Positions 1 to 5,580 of a stretch of 5,580 nucleotides of DNA are shown here, piece by piece. Positions within the stretch are counted from its first letter, which is position 1; every line of letters starts with the position of its first letter. The position numbers and the translations under genes are program-made. Origin of the DNA: Caryophanales bacterium UBA1719 (GTDB lineage Bacteria; Bacillota_I; Bacilli_A; RFN20; CAG-826). The notes under the pieces were generated by a model that saw nothing but the letters and a program-made list of their open reading frames with translations, was not told the origin of the DNA and ran no database searches. The DNA lies in the NCBI GenBank assembly GCA_002317145.1, contig DCIT01000036.1, forward strand, positions 1 to 5,580. Direction: 5' to 3'.

Positions 1-250
1 TGATAATAAATATGCCAAAGAAATAATATTAGAAAATGCTTTAGGTGCAGCTAATATGATTAATACAGTTTATAAAGAGTGTAAATTTAAGAAAGCAAAG
101 TTCTCTTTGATTGGTGGATTAGCGAATGCTGATACTTTATATAAGAAAACTGTATTAAAAAGTATTAATAAGAATATTAAATATGTACCTAAGAAATATG
201 AAGCAAGCTATGGTAGTGCTTTATTAGCGTATAAGTTAATTCATAAATAA
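1..250 (+). CDS. BadF/BadG-type N-acetylglucosamine/MurNAc kinase, C-terminal end (5' partial)
   Basis: Only the last 82 complete codons are present. The frame is open from base 2, the ATG at 56 is internal, and the gene begins outside the window. The stop is TAA at 248-250. Visible features are a helix-like stretch (ENALGAANMI), a beta-strand/Gly-Gly turn FSLIGGLANAD, and the ending EASYGSALLAYKLI. This matches the C-terminal layout of BadF/BadG/BcrA/BcrD-type sugar kinases of the ASKHA fold: a 'GG' nucleotide-binding turn, then a 'P..GALLLA' helix. Known members include GlcNAc kinases and clostridial MurK, which phosphorylates GlcNAc and MurNAc at C6. Lying 14 bases upstream of murQ, it probably feeds MurNAc-6-P or GlcNAc-6-P into the same pathway; this is inference. 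The catalytic and substrate-binding N-terminal half is not visible, so substrate is unproven. A ROK kinase is the main alternative but fits the ending less well. Confidence 0.72.
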   Translation, partial: DNKYAKEIILENALGAANMINTVYKECKFKKAKFSLIGGLANADTLYKKTVLKSINKNIKYVPKKYEASYGSALLAYKLIHK

Positions 251-253
251 GGA
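249..253 (+). promoter_or_regulatory. Ribosome binding site for murQ
   Basis: AAGGA sits 11 bases before the ATG at 265 and overlaps the TAA stop of the upstream kinase gene. The overlap suggests translational coupling and supports the chosen murQ start. Confidence 0.7.
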
Positions 254-264
254 TAAATATTAAT

Positions 265-1173
265 ATGGATATTAATTTAAAAAAAATCTCTACTGAATCA
301 CGTAATTTAAAAACATTAAATTTAGATTCTATGTCTTCTCTTGAGATTGCGACAATCATGAATAAAGAAGATGAGAATGTTCCTAAAGCTATTAAAAGAG
401 TTTTAAAAGATATCGCTAAGATGATTGATTTAGCCTATGCTTCATTAAGTAAAGGTGGCAGAGTTATTTATATGGGAGCAGGTACCTCAGGAAGATTAGC
501 GGTATGTGATGCTTCTGAATGTCCTCCAACATTTGGAGTAGACTTTAATACATTTATAGGATTAATGGCTGGAGGAAGCAAAGCTTTTGTTAAAGCTATT
601 GAAGGTGCTGAAGACTCTAAAGAATTAGCTGTTAATGATTTAAAGAATATTAAATTAAATAAAAAAGATGTTGTTATAGGTGTAGCAGCATCAGGTAGAA
701 CTCCTTATGTTATAGGTGGATTAGAATACGCTAAGAATAAAGTTAAATGCCATACTGGATCAATTGCCTGTTCTTATAATGCCCCTATTTCTAAATTAGC
801 AGATGTTAAGATTGAAGTTCTTCCTGGTCCTGAAGTACTTACAGGATCTACTAGACTTAAAGCTGGTACATGTCAAAAACTTATATTAAATATGATATCT
901 ACTGGAAGTATGATAAAGATGGGTAAATGCTATCAAAACTTAATGGTTGATGTAGTACCGACGAATGCGAAGTTACATGTTCGTTGTGAGAATATAGTTA
1001 TTGAAGCTACTGGAGTAGATAGGAAAGTAGCACAAGAAACGCTTAAGAAATGTAATAACAAAGCTAAAGTAGCGATTGTTATGATTTTATGTAAGTGTTC
1101 TTATAAAGAAGCAATTGCAAGATTAAATAAAACTAAAGGACATATTAAAAAGACATTAAAAAGGAGTAAGTAG
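265..1173 (+). CDS. murQ: N-acetylmuramic acid 6-phosphate etherase
   Basis: This cytoplasmic enzyme cleaves the D-lactyl ether of MurNAc-6-P, giving GlcNAc-6-P and D-lactate, in peptidoglycan amino-sugar salvage. The protein has 302 residues, the normal family length, and one SIS (sugar isomerase) domain covering about residues 50-215. The family signature GAGTSGRLAVCDASECPPTF is at residues 71-90. Glu85 within it and Glu116 in EGAEDS correspond to the two acid/base glutamates of E. coli MurQ (Glu83 and Glu114). Further hallmarks are AASGRTPYVIGGLEYA (141-156), PGPEVLTGSTRLKAGT (188-202) and NLMVDVVPTNAKLHVR (225-240), followed by the usual helical C-terminal region. The start at 265 gives the expected N-terminus (MDINLKKISTESRN) and has an AAGGA site. 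The gene lies 14 bases after the kinase and 2 bases before murP, in one operon. Nothing is missing. It carries ten cysteines, several at positions that are Ala or other residues in E. coli MurQ. The stop is TAG. Confidence 0.97.
   Translation: MDINLKKISTESRNLKTLNLDSMSSLEIATIMNKEDENVPKAIKRVLKDIAKMIDLAYASLSKGGRVIYMGAGTSGRLAVCDASECPPTFGVDFNTFIGLMAGGSKAFVKAIEGAEDSKELAVNDLKNIKLNKKDVVIGVAASGRTPYVIGGLEYAKNKVKCHTGSIACSYNAPISKLADVKIEVLPGPEVLTGSTRLKAGTCQKLILNMISTGSMIKMGKCYQNLMVDVVPTNAKLHVRCENIVIEATGVDRKVAQETLKKCNNKAKVAIVMILCKCSYKEAIARLNKTKGHIKKTLKRSK
1161..1166 (+). promoter_or_regulatory. Ribosome binding site for murP
   Basis: AAGGAG lies inside the last codons of murQ, 9 bases before the ATG at 1176. 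Spacing and sequence are near ideal. Its position within murQ supports coupled translation of etherase and transporter and fixes the murP start. Confidence 0.85.
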
Positions 1174-1175
1174 TT

Positions 1176-2684
1176 ATGGCAGATAATTATGGATTAATCG
1201 CTAGTGAAATTCTTAAATGTGTTGGGGGAAGTAGTAATGTTACTAATTCAGCACATTGTATGACAAGATTACGTTTATTAGTAGTGGACCCTAATAAAAT
1301 TGATCTAGTATCACTTAAGAAAGTTAATGGTGTATTAAAAGTAATAACTGAAAGTAAAAATGTTCAACTTGTTTTAGGACCAGGTAAAGCCACGAAAGTA
1401 TCTAATGAATTTACTAAATTACTTAATACAAAAGTTCAAGATTCAAAAGCAACAAAAACTAAAACAAATAATGGTTTAGATATATCTGCTGATTGGAGAG
1501 AAAATAAAGCTAAAGTAAAAACAAAAACTAATAAATATGAATGGCTTACTAGATGTATGAGACATCTAGCAAATATTTTCTCACCATTAATTCCTGCTAT
1601 TATTGCTGCTGGATTATTTGCTTCCTTATTAAGTATTACAAGACAATTAGGTGGTACAACAGTTCAAAATGTTTGGAAAGCTTCATCTACAACTGCGAAT
1701 GTATTTTTCCATTTATTCACTGCTTTAAGTAATGGATTTACTTCTTATATAGTTATTTTCGCTGGTGTTAATGCCGCGAAAGAATATGGGGCAACTCCAA
1801 TGCTAGGAGGTTTCCTTGGTGGTATTTGTATTATTCCTAATATAACTGAAATTGCTAAGTTAATTGGGCTTGCTGATAAAGATGGATCATTAAATAGTGT
1901 TTTATTAGCTGGTAAAGGTGGTGTACTAGGAGTTATCTTAGCCTGTTATCTATTAAGTGTAGTTGAGAAATTCTTACATAAGAAGATGCCTGATGTTTTA
2001 GATTCGGTATTCACTCCATTTATATCTATATTACTAGTTGGATGTGTTTATATATTTGGTATCATGATTGTTACCGGTTATATATCTGATGGTATATGTA
2101 AAGGTATTGGATTCTTAACAATGAACAACCATGTTATTGTAAGAATAATTGTAGGCTTTATCGCTGCAGCATTATTCTTACCATTAGTCATGACTGGAAT
2201 GCATCATGGTTTAATTGCTTTCTATACTACAGAAATGAAACAACATGGTTTCGTTTCTTTATATCCAACATTAGCAATGGCCGGTGCTGGTCAAGTAGGA
2301 GCAGCTGTTGCTTTATATATAAAAGCTAAAAAGAAAAAGAATACAACATTAACAAATAATATTACTGGTGCAATTATTCCAGGTATATTAGGGGCTGGTG
2401 AACCATTAATCTATTCTGTTACTTTACCTTTAGGTACTCCATTTATTACAGCTGGATTAGGTGCTGGTGTTGGTGGAGCATTTGTTATGGCAATGCAGAT
2501 TGGATCAACAGCTTATGCTGGAGCATCAGGTATAATAGCAATTCCATTAATGTCTTTTGTTAATGGCAAAGAAAACGCCATGGGAATGCTTTGGTATACA
2601 TTTGGTTTATTAATGGCTGCCGCAGCAGGATTCTTAATTACTTGGTTCTTTATTAAAGAAGATAAATGCGCTGTTAAAGATTAA
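1176..2684 (+). CDS. murP: PTS N-acetylmuramic acid transporter subunit EIIBC
   Basis: Membrane permease of the phosphoenolpyruvate phosphotransferase system, glucose/sucrose superfamily; predicted to import and phosphorylate MurNAc to MurNAc-6-P. Residues 1-85 form the EIIB domain, with the phosphorylated cysteine at Cys28 in SAHCMTRLRLLVVD and the later strand VQLVLGPG. A Lys/Thr-rich linker (about 86-122) leads to the EIIC domain (about 125-495) with multiple hydrophobic membrane segments. EIIC motifs are FSPLIPAIIAAGLF (135-148), GATPMLGGFLGGI (205-217), MTGMHHGLIAFY (339-350, paired His) and IPGILGAGEPLIYSVTLP (401-418, Glu409). There is no EIIA domain, as in E. coli MurP, so a Glc-type EIIA must act in trans. 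Specificity rests on the adjacent murQ plus the GEPLIY motif; a related sucrose- or beta-glucoside-type EIIBC is the alternative. Two in-frame stops follow one another (TAA TAA, 2682-2687). Confidence 0.9.
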   Translation: MADNYGLIASEILKCVGGSSNVTNSAHCMTRLRLLVVDPNKIDLVSLKKVNGVLKVITESKNVQLVLGPGKATKVSNEFTKLLNTKVQDSKATKTKTNNGLDISADWRENKAKVKTKTNKYEWLTRCMRHLANIFSPLIPAIIAAGLFASLLSITRQLGGTTVQNVWKASSTTANVFFHLFTALSNGFTSYIVIFAGVNAAKEYGATPMLGGFLGGICIIPNITEIAKLIGLADKDGSLNSVLLAGKGGVLGVILACYLLSVVEKFLHKKMPDVLDSVFTPFISILLVGCVYIFGIMIVTGYISDGICKGIGFLTMNNHVIVRIIVGFIAAALFLPLVMTGMHHGLIAFYTTEMKQHGFVSLYPTLAMAGAGQVGAAVALYIKAKKKKNTTLTNNITGAIIPGILGAGEPLIYSVTLPLGTPFITAGLGAGVGGAFVMAMQIGSTAYAGASGIIAIPLMSFVNGKENAMGMLWYTFGLLMAAAAGFLITWFFIKEDKCAVKD

Positions 2685-2689
2685 TAACT

Positions 2690-2720
2690 AAGTAAATAAA
2701 TCGATTTTTTTATTTAACTT
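2690..2720. terminator. Possible bidirectional A/T-rich terminator hairpin
   Basis: The left arm AAGTAAATAAA (2690-2700) pairs with TTTATTTAACTT (2709-2720), with one bulged T and an eight-base loop that contains part of a seven-T run (2705-2711). It lies between the convergent ends of murP and the lipoprotein gene, and its right arm reaches the lipoprotein stop codon. The stem is nearly all A-U and no long U-tract follows on either strand, so as an intrinsic terminator it would be weak. The call rests mainly on its position and symmetry. The whole gap between the two genes is only 2685-2719. Confidence 0.4.
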
Positions 2721-5578
2721 TAACGATTCCAGTCATTAGTTGCGTATGTTACACGTATTAATTGTGCAGCATGTCTAGGGTCTTCGAATTCTTTTGCATC
2801 AAGAGTTTTCTTTTTAACGGTCCAGCCACTTCTTATTCCAGGAGGCATATAGAACCATGATAAAGGAGTGTTTTTAAATGCATTTCCATCTATTTTTCTA
2901 AATTCCTTGTTATTATCACCAAGGATAAAGCTATTTAAAGATTGACAATTTTCAAAAGCATATGAATAAATATATTCTAGGTTGTTAGCTTTTGACACAT
3001 CAAACTCTCGTAAATTTTGGCAGTTCTTAAAAGCGCTTTTTCCGATTCCACGTAATCGACCTCCACATTTAACTGTTGTTAAATTAGAACAATTTGCAAA
3101 AGCTCCGCCGTCTCCACTAGCGTTAAGTTCATCAACTTCATCACCTATCGTAAGATTTTCTATGCAATTATTATTTTGTGAAAATTGCTGAACTATAGCA
3201 AAGAAACTCTTGCCGTAAATATCAGATTCACTTTGCTTGGTGATTGATAAATTTTTACACATTTGGGCAAGTTTACTAAAACTGGTTGCTTGAATATATA
3301 AATCATTGTAACTGTAATTATAAACTCCATATAAAGTGCAATCATTTAATTCTTCTCCGCTGAAATTCATTCTTGTTTTTTCAAAACCTATTGCAACACT
3401 ATTATCTAAGGTAATTTTACCGGTATTTCCTAAGTTTGGTTTACCTGCAAATGCACATGATCCAATCATTAATCCGCTTTTTTGTAATTTTACTTCACCG
3501 TTTATTTGTATATTGTCACCAAAAATAACATATGCCCCAGGTTCAACAACAAAATTATTAAGTTTTAAAGTTTGGTCCCCATCATTTTTAATATAAACTG
3601 AATGGCCAGATTTGATAAATATAGGGTCTGTAGATTCTTCATCAGATTTGTTATAAGCATTTTTAAAATATTCTTGAGTTACACGAACATAGCTTCCTTC
3701 TTTTAAGTTATTAAAAATTTGTGGGTGATTAAGATGACCGACATATTTGAAATTAGTAACGCAGTTGTGAATACCGTAACTATCTTTATCATTTGGATGA
3801 TATCCATATACCGCACCATAATATTGATGATTTATAGATTCTCTAACAAATGCATTATTTTCATAGTAATGAACAAATACATTTTTTAAATTAGCTTCAG
3901 TTAAATCAATAGGAGCAAAGTGGAAATTACCATTTTCAGTTCCCCAGGCATTTACATTAGCTAATTTAATTCCATTTAAGTTATAACATAAGCTAAGAGC
4001 ACCTACTCCGATTCTAATTAAATTTTCTGAATTAGAGACATCAAAGGTTTGAAGTCTATCGCAACCTCTAAAAGCCCATTTTTTAATTTCTCTTAATCCT
4101 GCGCCAGTTCCTTCATCTTTAGTAATAAAATCTATTAAAGAGCACGCTTCACGGAAGGCTTCTTCATTAATAACTTCAACACATTTATCCAATTCAACAT
4201 ATGATAATTTACTAATTTTTCTTTCAATTTCTTTTAACTCGTTAGTTTTGTAACGATCTCTATCAAAAATTATAAAAGAGAATGTTCCTTCTGGAATTTC
4301 CTTAATTCCACTTTTAATATGTAATTGATTAAATATTCCTTTTTGGAAATGACCAGTAACATCAAATGATCTTTTTTCACCACCAATAGTAATTTCGATG
4401 GGTCTTTTATCTTTTGAATTAAATGCATATTTCGCTAAACCAAAGTCAGTGCTTCCTGTATCATTATCTTTCCAAAACTCTGATATTGATAATTTAGTTA
4501 TTGTTTGTCCGAATGTAGTTAACCCTGTAATATTTTTAGACTCTCTTTCAAATTTAAACACTCCATAAGCATAACAACTTACCTCTTTTTCAAGGATTGC
4601 ATCTTTATAAGTTTGAACATCTCCTAAAGCAGTATATGAATTGCCTCCGCCAGTATCATGATAATAAATGGTTGGACCTTTTGGGGCTTCGCTAAGACCA
4701 GGGAAATATAAAGTACTAGTTTCTAAACATGCTATTTTTTCTGTTCCACATGTTTCGCGAGTAAGTTGAGTACCTAAGTTAGTTGATCCTCCGCTATAAG
4801 TAACAGAAGGATCAATTTCTAATTGTGCAGTATTAAATACTTCAAAATTAGCTTTTAAATCAGTTTTTCTGGTTTCTGAAAGGGATTCTAATATTGTTTT
4901 GTGTTTAACAGTAAAATAGCTGCCGTGTTCCACTGTAACAGCATCATAGCTTTCTTTTACAATTTTAATAATTGTATTGTCTTCTTTAACACTATCAATA
5001 GCTTCTTTTAATGTAGGATAGAATAACCCGTTAACCATTGCGACATTATTTTTATAAACATTTTCTTTGTACTTATAACCATCTGAATGTTCAACCCATT
5101 GAATATCAGTAGGAGTGACTAATTTTCCTTCATATTCAAATTTTAGTTTTGAACTAGCTTCTCCAGTAAAATTACTCACATGTACAGCATTAACACCGTC
5201 TGGGACAATGATTTCTGAAGCTTGGCAACCAACAAAAGCATTTTCACCTATTGTATTAGCTTTGCTAAAATCGTTATGTTTAACAGTATCATCTTTCTCT
5301 AAGACACCTTTATAGTTCTTACCAAAATTAGTTAATCCAGTTAATAGCCCTTTATCATTAACCACGAACATTGGATCATGATATCCACATGTTGGACAAT
5401 TACAATCATCTTCATTAATAGAATGTTCACCTTTATCAAATTCTTCTCCACATGAGCATTTTTTCCAGTGAGTAGTCTCGTTATATTGCCATTTAGCATT
5501 TTTATCATGCACATGATTACATCCGCATAATAAAGAAACCGCACCTATAAACGTGGCCATTAAACTTAATTTTTTCAT
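2720..5578 (-). CDS. BspA-like leucine-rich-repeat surface lipoprotein
   Basis: Predicted exported lipoprotein of 952 residues, anchored on the outer face of the cytoplasmic membrane. Residues 1-20 are a lipoprotein signal: charged MKK, a hydrophobic core, and lipobox LCGC with Cys20 as the likely lipidated residue. This confirms the ATG at 5578. A Cys/His-rich segment follows (22-67). 'TGLTxFG' modules start at about 80 and 351, each running toward an 'AF' LRR-like turn (ENAFVGC at 112-118; KYAF at 383-386). Residues 180-262 begin NGLFYPTLKEAIDSV, a pattern common in beta-helix-like surface proteins. BspA-type LRRs (LRR_5-like, 'I...AF..C..L') occur at about 466-545 and 821-915. The last 45 residues form a short non-repeat tail. 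There is no LPXTG motif or C-terminal membrane anchor. Such proteins often bind host, bacterial or extracellular-matrix ligands, but no ligand can be read here. The gene converges on murP and is not part of that operon. Its promoter and ribosome binding site lie outside the window. Confidence 0.88.
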   Translation of the reverse strand: MKKLSLMATFIGAVSLLCGCNHVHDKNAKWQYNETTHWKKCSCGEEFDKGEHSINEDDCNCPTCGYHDPMFVVNDKGLLTGLTNFGKNYKGVLEKDDTVKHNDFSKANTIGENAFVGCQASEIIVPDGVNAVHVSNFTGEASSKLKFEYEGKLVTPTDIQWVEHSDGYKYKENVYKNNVAMVNGLFYPTLKEAIDSVKEDNTIIKIVKESYDAVTVEHGSYFTVKHKTILESLSETRKTDLKANFEVFNTAQLEIDPSVTYSGGSTNLGTQLTRETCGTEKIACLETSTLYFPGLSEAPKGPTIYYHDTGGGNSYTALGDVQTYKDAILEKEVSCYAYGVFKFERESKNITGLTTFGQTITKLSISEFWKDNDTGSTDFGLAKYAFNSKDKRPIEITIGGEKRSFDVTGHFQKGIFNQLHIKSGIKEIPEGTFSFIIFDRDRYKTNELKEIERKISKLSYVELDKCVEVINEEAFREACSLIDFITKDEGTGAGLREIKKWAFRGCDRLQTFDVSNSENLIRIGVGALSLCYNLNGIKLANVNAWGTENGNFHFAPIDLTEANLKNVFVHYYENNAFVRESINHQYYGAVYGYHPNDKDSYGIHNCVTNFKYVGHLNHPQIFNNLKEGSYVRVTQEYFKNAYNKSDEESTDPIFIKSGHSVYIKNDGDQTLKLNNFVVEPGAYVIFGDNIQINGEVKLQKSGLMIGSCAFAGKPNLGNTGKITLDNSVAIGFEKTRMNFSGEELNDCTLYGVYNYSYNDLYIQATSFSKLAQMCKNLSITKQSESDIYGKSFFAIVQQFSQNNNCIENLTIGDEVDELNASGDGGAFANCSNLTTVKCGGRLRGIGKSAFKNCQNLREFDVSKANNLEYIYSYAFENCQSLNSFILGDNNKEFRKIDGNAFKNTPLSWFYMPPGIRSGWTVKKKTLDAKEFEDPRHAAQLIRVTYATNDWNR
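2834..3118 (-). repeat. C-terminal BspA-type leucine-rich repeats
   Basis: Residues about 821-915 hold four successive units anchored on GGAFANCSNLTTV, KSAFKNCQNLREFDV, YSYAFENCQSLNSFIL and GNAFKNTPLSWFYMP, spaced about 24 residues apart. The final unit lacks the Cys and ends at the PPGI turn, as expected for a closing repeat. It is the most regular repeat block in the protein. Confidence 0.82.
3944..4183 (-). repeat. Central BspA-type leucine-rich repeats
   Basis: Residues about 466-545 hold roughly three degenerate repeats: VINEEAFREACSLIDF, then REIKKWAFRGCDRLQTFDV, then IRIGVGALSLCYNLNGIKLA. Each fits 'I...AF..C..L....' with a period near 25 residues; a TGAGL insertion separates the first two. 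The coding DNA has diverged between copies, so this is an old protein-level repeat. Confidence 0.75.
4793..5041 (-). other. 'TLKEAI'-type beta-repeat segment of the lipoprotein
   Basis: Residues 180-262 follow the pattern 'V..(V)NG..Y.TL.EAID.....TI.I', then alternating hydrophobic strands (DAVTVEHGSYFTVKHKTI). This pattern introduces beta-helix-like stretches in many Firmicutes and gut-bacterial surface proteins. It is distinct from the leucine-rich repeats and indicates a mosaic extracellular protein. Confidence 0.5.
5381..5515 (-). other. Cys/His-rich putative metal-binding segment of the lipoprotein
   Basis: Residues 22-66 directly after the lipidated Cys. The segment contains His22, His24, Trp30, His37-Trp38, Cys41-Ser-Cys43-Gly, His52, Cys59, and Cys61-Pro-Thr-Cys64-Gly. 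The spacing resembles the 'HWxxCxxCG...H...CxxCG' segments seen in many gut-bacterial surface proteins and looks like a zinc ribbon. The first knuckle is CxC here rather than CxxC. Metal binding is inferred, not shown. Confidence 0.5.
5519..5578 (-). other. Lipoprotein signal peptide with lipobox
   Basis: Residues 1-20 of the LRR lipoprotein: Lys2-Lys3, then a hydrophobic core (LSLMATFIGAVSLL), then Leu-Cys-Gly-Cys. Signal peptidase II would cut before Cys20. Cys at the -2 position is less usual than Ala/Ser/Thr but does not disrupt the motif. Confidence 0.85.
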
Positions 5579-5580
5579 AT

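Noticed and set aside
56..250. A separate 64-residue gene starting at the ATG at 56
   Set aside because: The same frame is open back to base 2 and reads as continuous kinase C-terminus. No ribosome binding site precedes the ATG at 56, so it is an internal Met of a truncated gene.
2698..2707. Palindrome AAATCGATTT as an operator site
   Set aside because: It sits between two convergent gene ends with no promoter nearby, and such A/T palindromes are expected by chance here.
2982..3191. Plus-strand reading frame of 69 codons
   Set aside because: It lies antisense within the lipoprotein LRR region, has no recognisable domain and no good ribosome binding site, and is explained by codon bias on the other strand.
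3336..3596. Plus-strand reading frame of 86 codons
   Set aside because: Antisense shadow of the lipoprotein gene; composition is the mirror of the real coding strand and no family is recognisable.
2834..4183. DNA-level tandem repeats or a mobile element in the lipoprotein gene
   Set aside because: The repeats are visible only in the protein. The DNA of the AF..C units has diverged, and there are no terminal inverted repeats, target duplications or transposase.
5115..5315. Plus-strand reading frame of 66 codons
   Set aside because: Antisense shadow of the lipoprotein N-terminal region, without start signals or a recognisable product.
5341..5544. Minus-strand reading frame of 67 codons in another frame
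   Set aside because: It is fully contained in the lipoprotein gene, whose frame has a clear signal peptide and domains here.

Overview
The window is strongly A+T-rich. It uses the standard genetic code: all 14 Trp codons in the two Trp-containing complete genes (5 in murP, 9 in the lipoprotein gene) are TGG, and the four visible genes stop with TAA or TAG. Low G+C, clear AAGGA/AAGGAG ribosome binding sites, a PTS transporter and a BspA-type leucine-rich-repeat lipoprotein together suggest a low-GC Firmicutes/Bacilli-class organism. An Erysipelotrichia-like, Acholeplasma/Anaeroplasma-like or uncultured gut Bacilli lineage would fit; a TGA=Trp Mycoplasma would not. The assignment is inferred from sequence style only.

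Left half (1-2684, + strand): the end of a compact operon for N-acetylmuramic acid (MurNAc) salvage. It holds the 3' end of a BadF/BadG-type sugar kinase (probably a GlcNAc/MurNAc kinase), a complete murQ (MurNAc-6-phosphate etherase) and a complete murP-like PTS EIIBC. The genes are 14 and 2 bases apart, each with its own Shine-Dalgarno inside or against the end of the previous gene, so they are almost certainly co-transcribed. MurP would import MurNAc as MurNAc-6-P. MurQ removes the lactyl ether to give GlcNAc-6-P and D-lactate. The kinase would phosphorylate unphosphorylated amino sugar already in the cytoplasm. No EIIA domain, nagA, nagB or murR regulator is in view.

Junction (2685-2719): a 35-base convergent intergenic gap holding an A/T-only imperfect hairpin that may act as a weak bidirectional terminator.

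Right half (2720-5578, - strand): one 952-codon gene for a large secreted lipoprotein. It has a lipobox, a Cys/His-rich segment, two copies of a 'TGLTxFG' module, a 'TLKEAI'-type beta-repeat segment, BspA-like leucine-rich repeats in the middle and at the C-terminus, and a short C-terminal tail. Its start codon lies two bases from the window edge, so its promoter and ribosome binding site are not visible. It points away from the operon promoter and is not part of the operon; a shared role in a host- or community-associated lifestyle is only a guess.

I see no RNA genes, mobile elements, CRISPR arrays or phage genes. The salvage genes belong to known families; the least characterised part is the modular lipoprotein.
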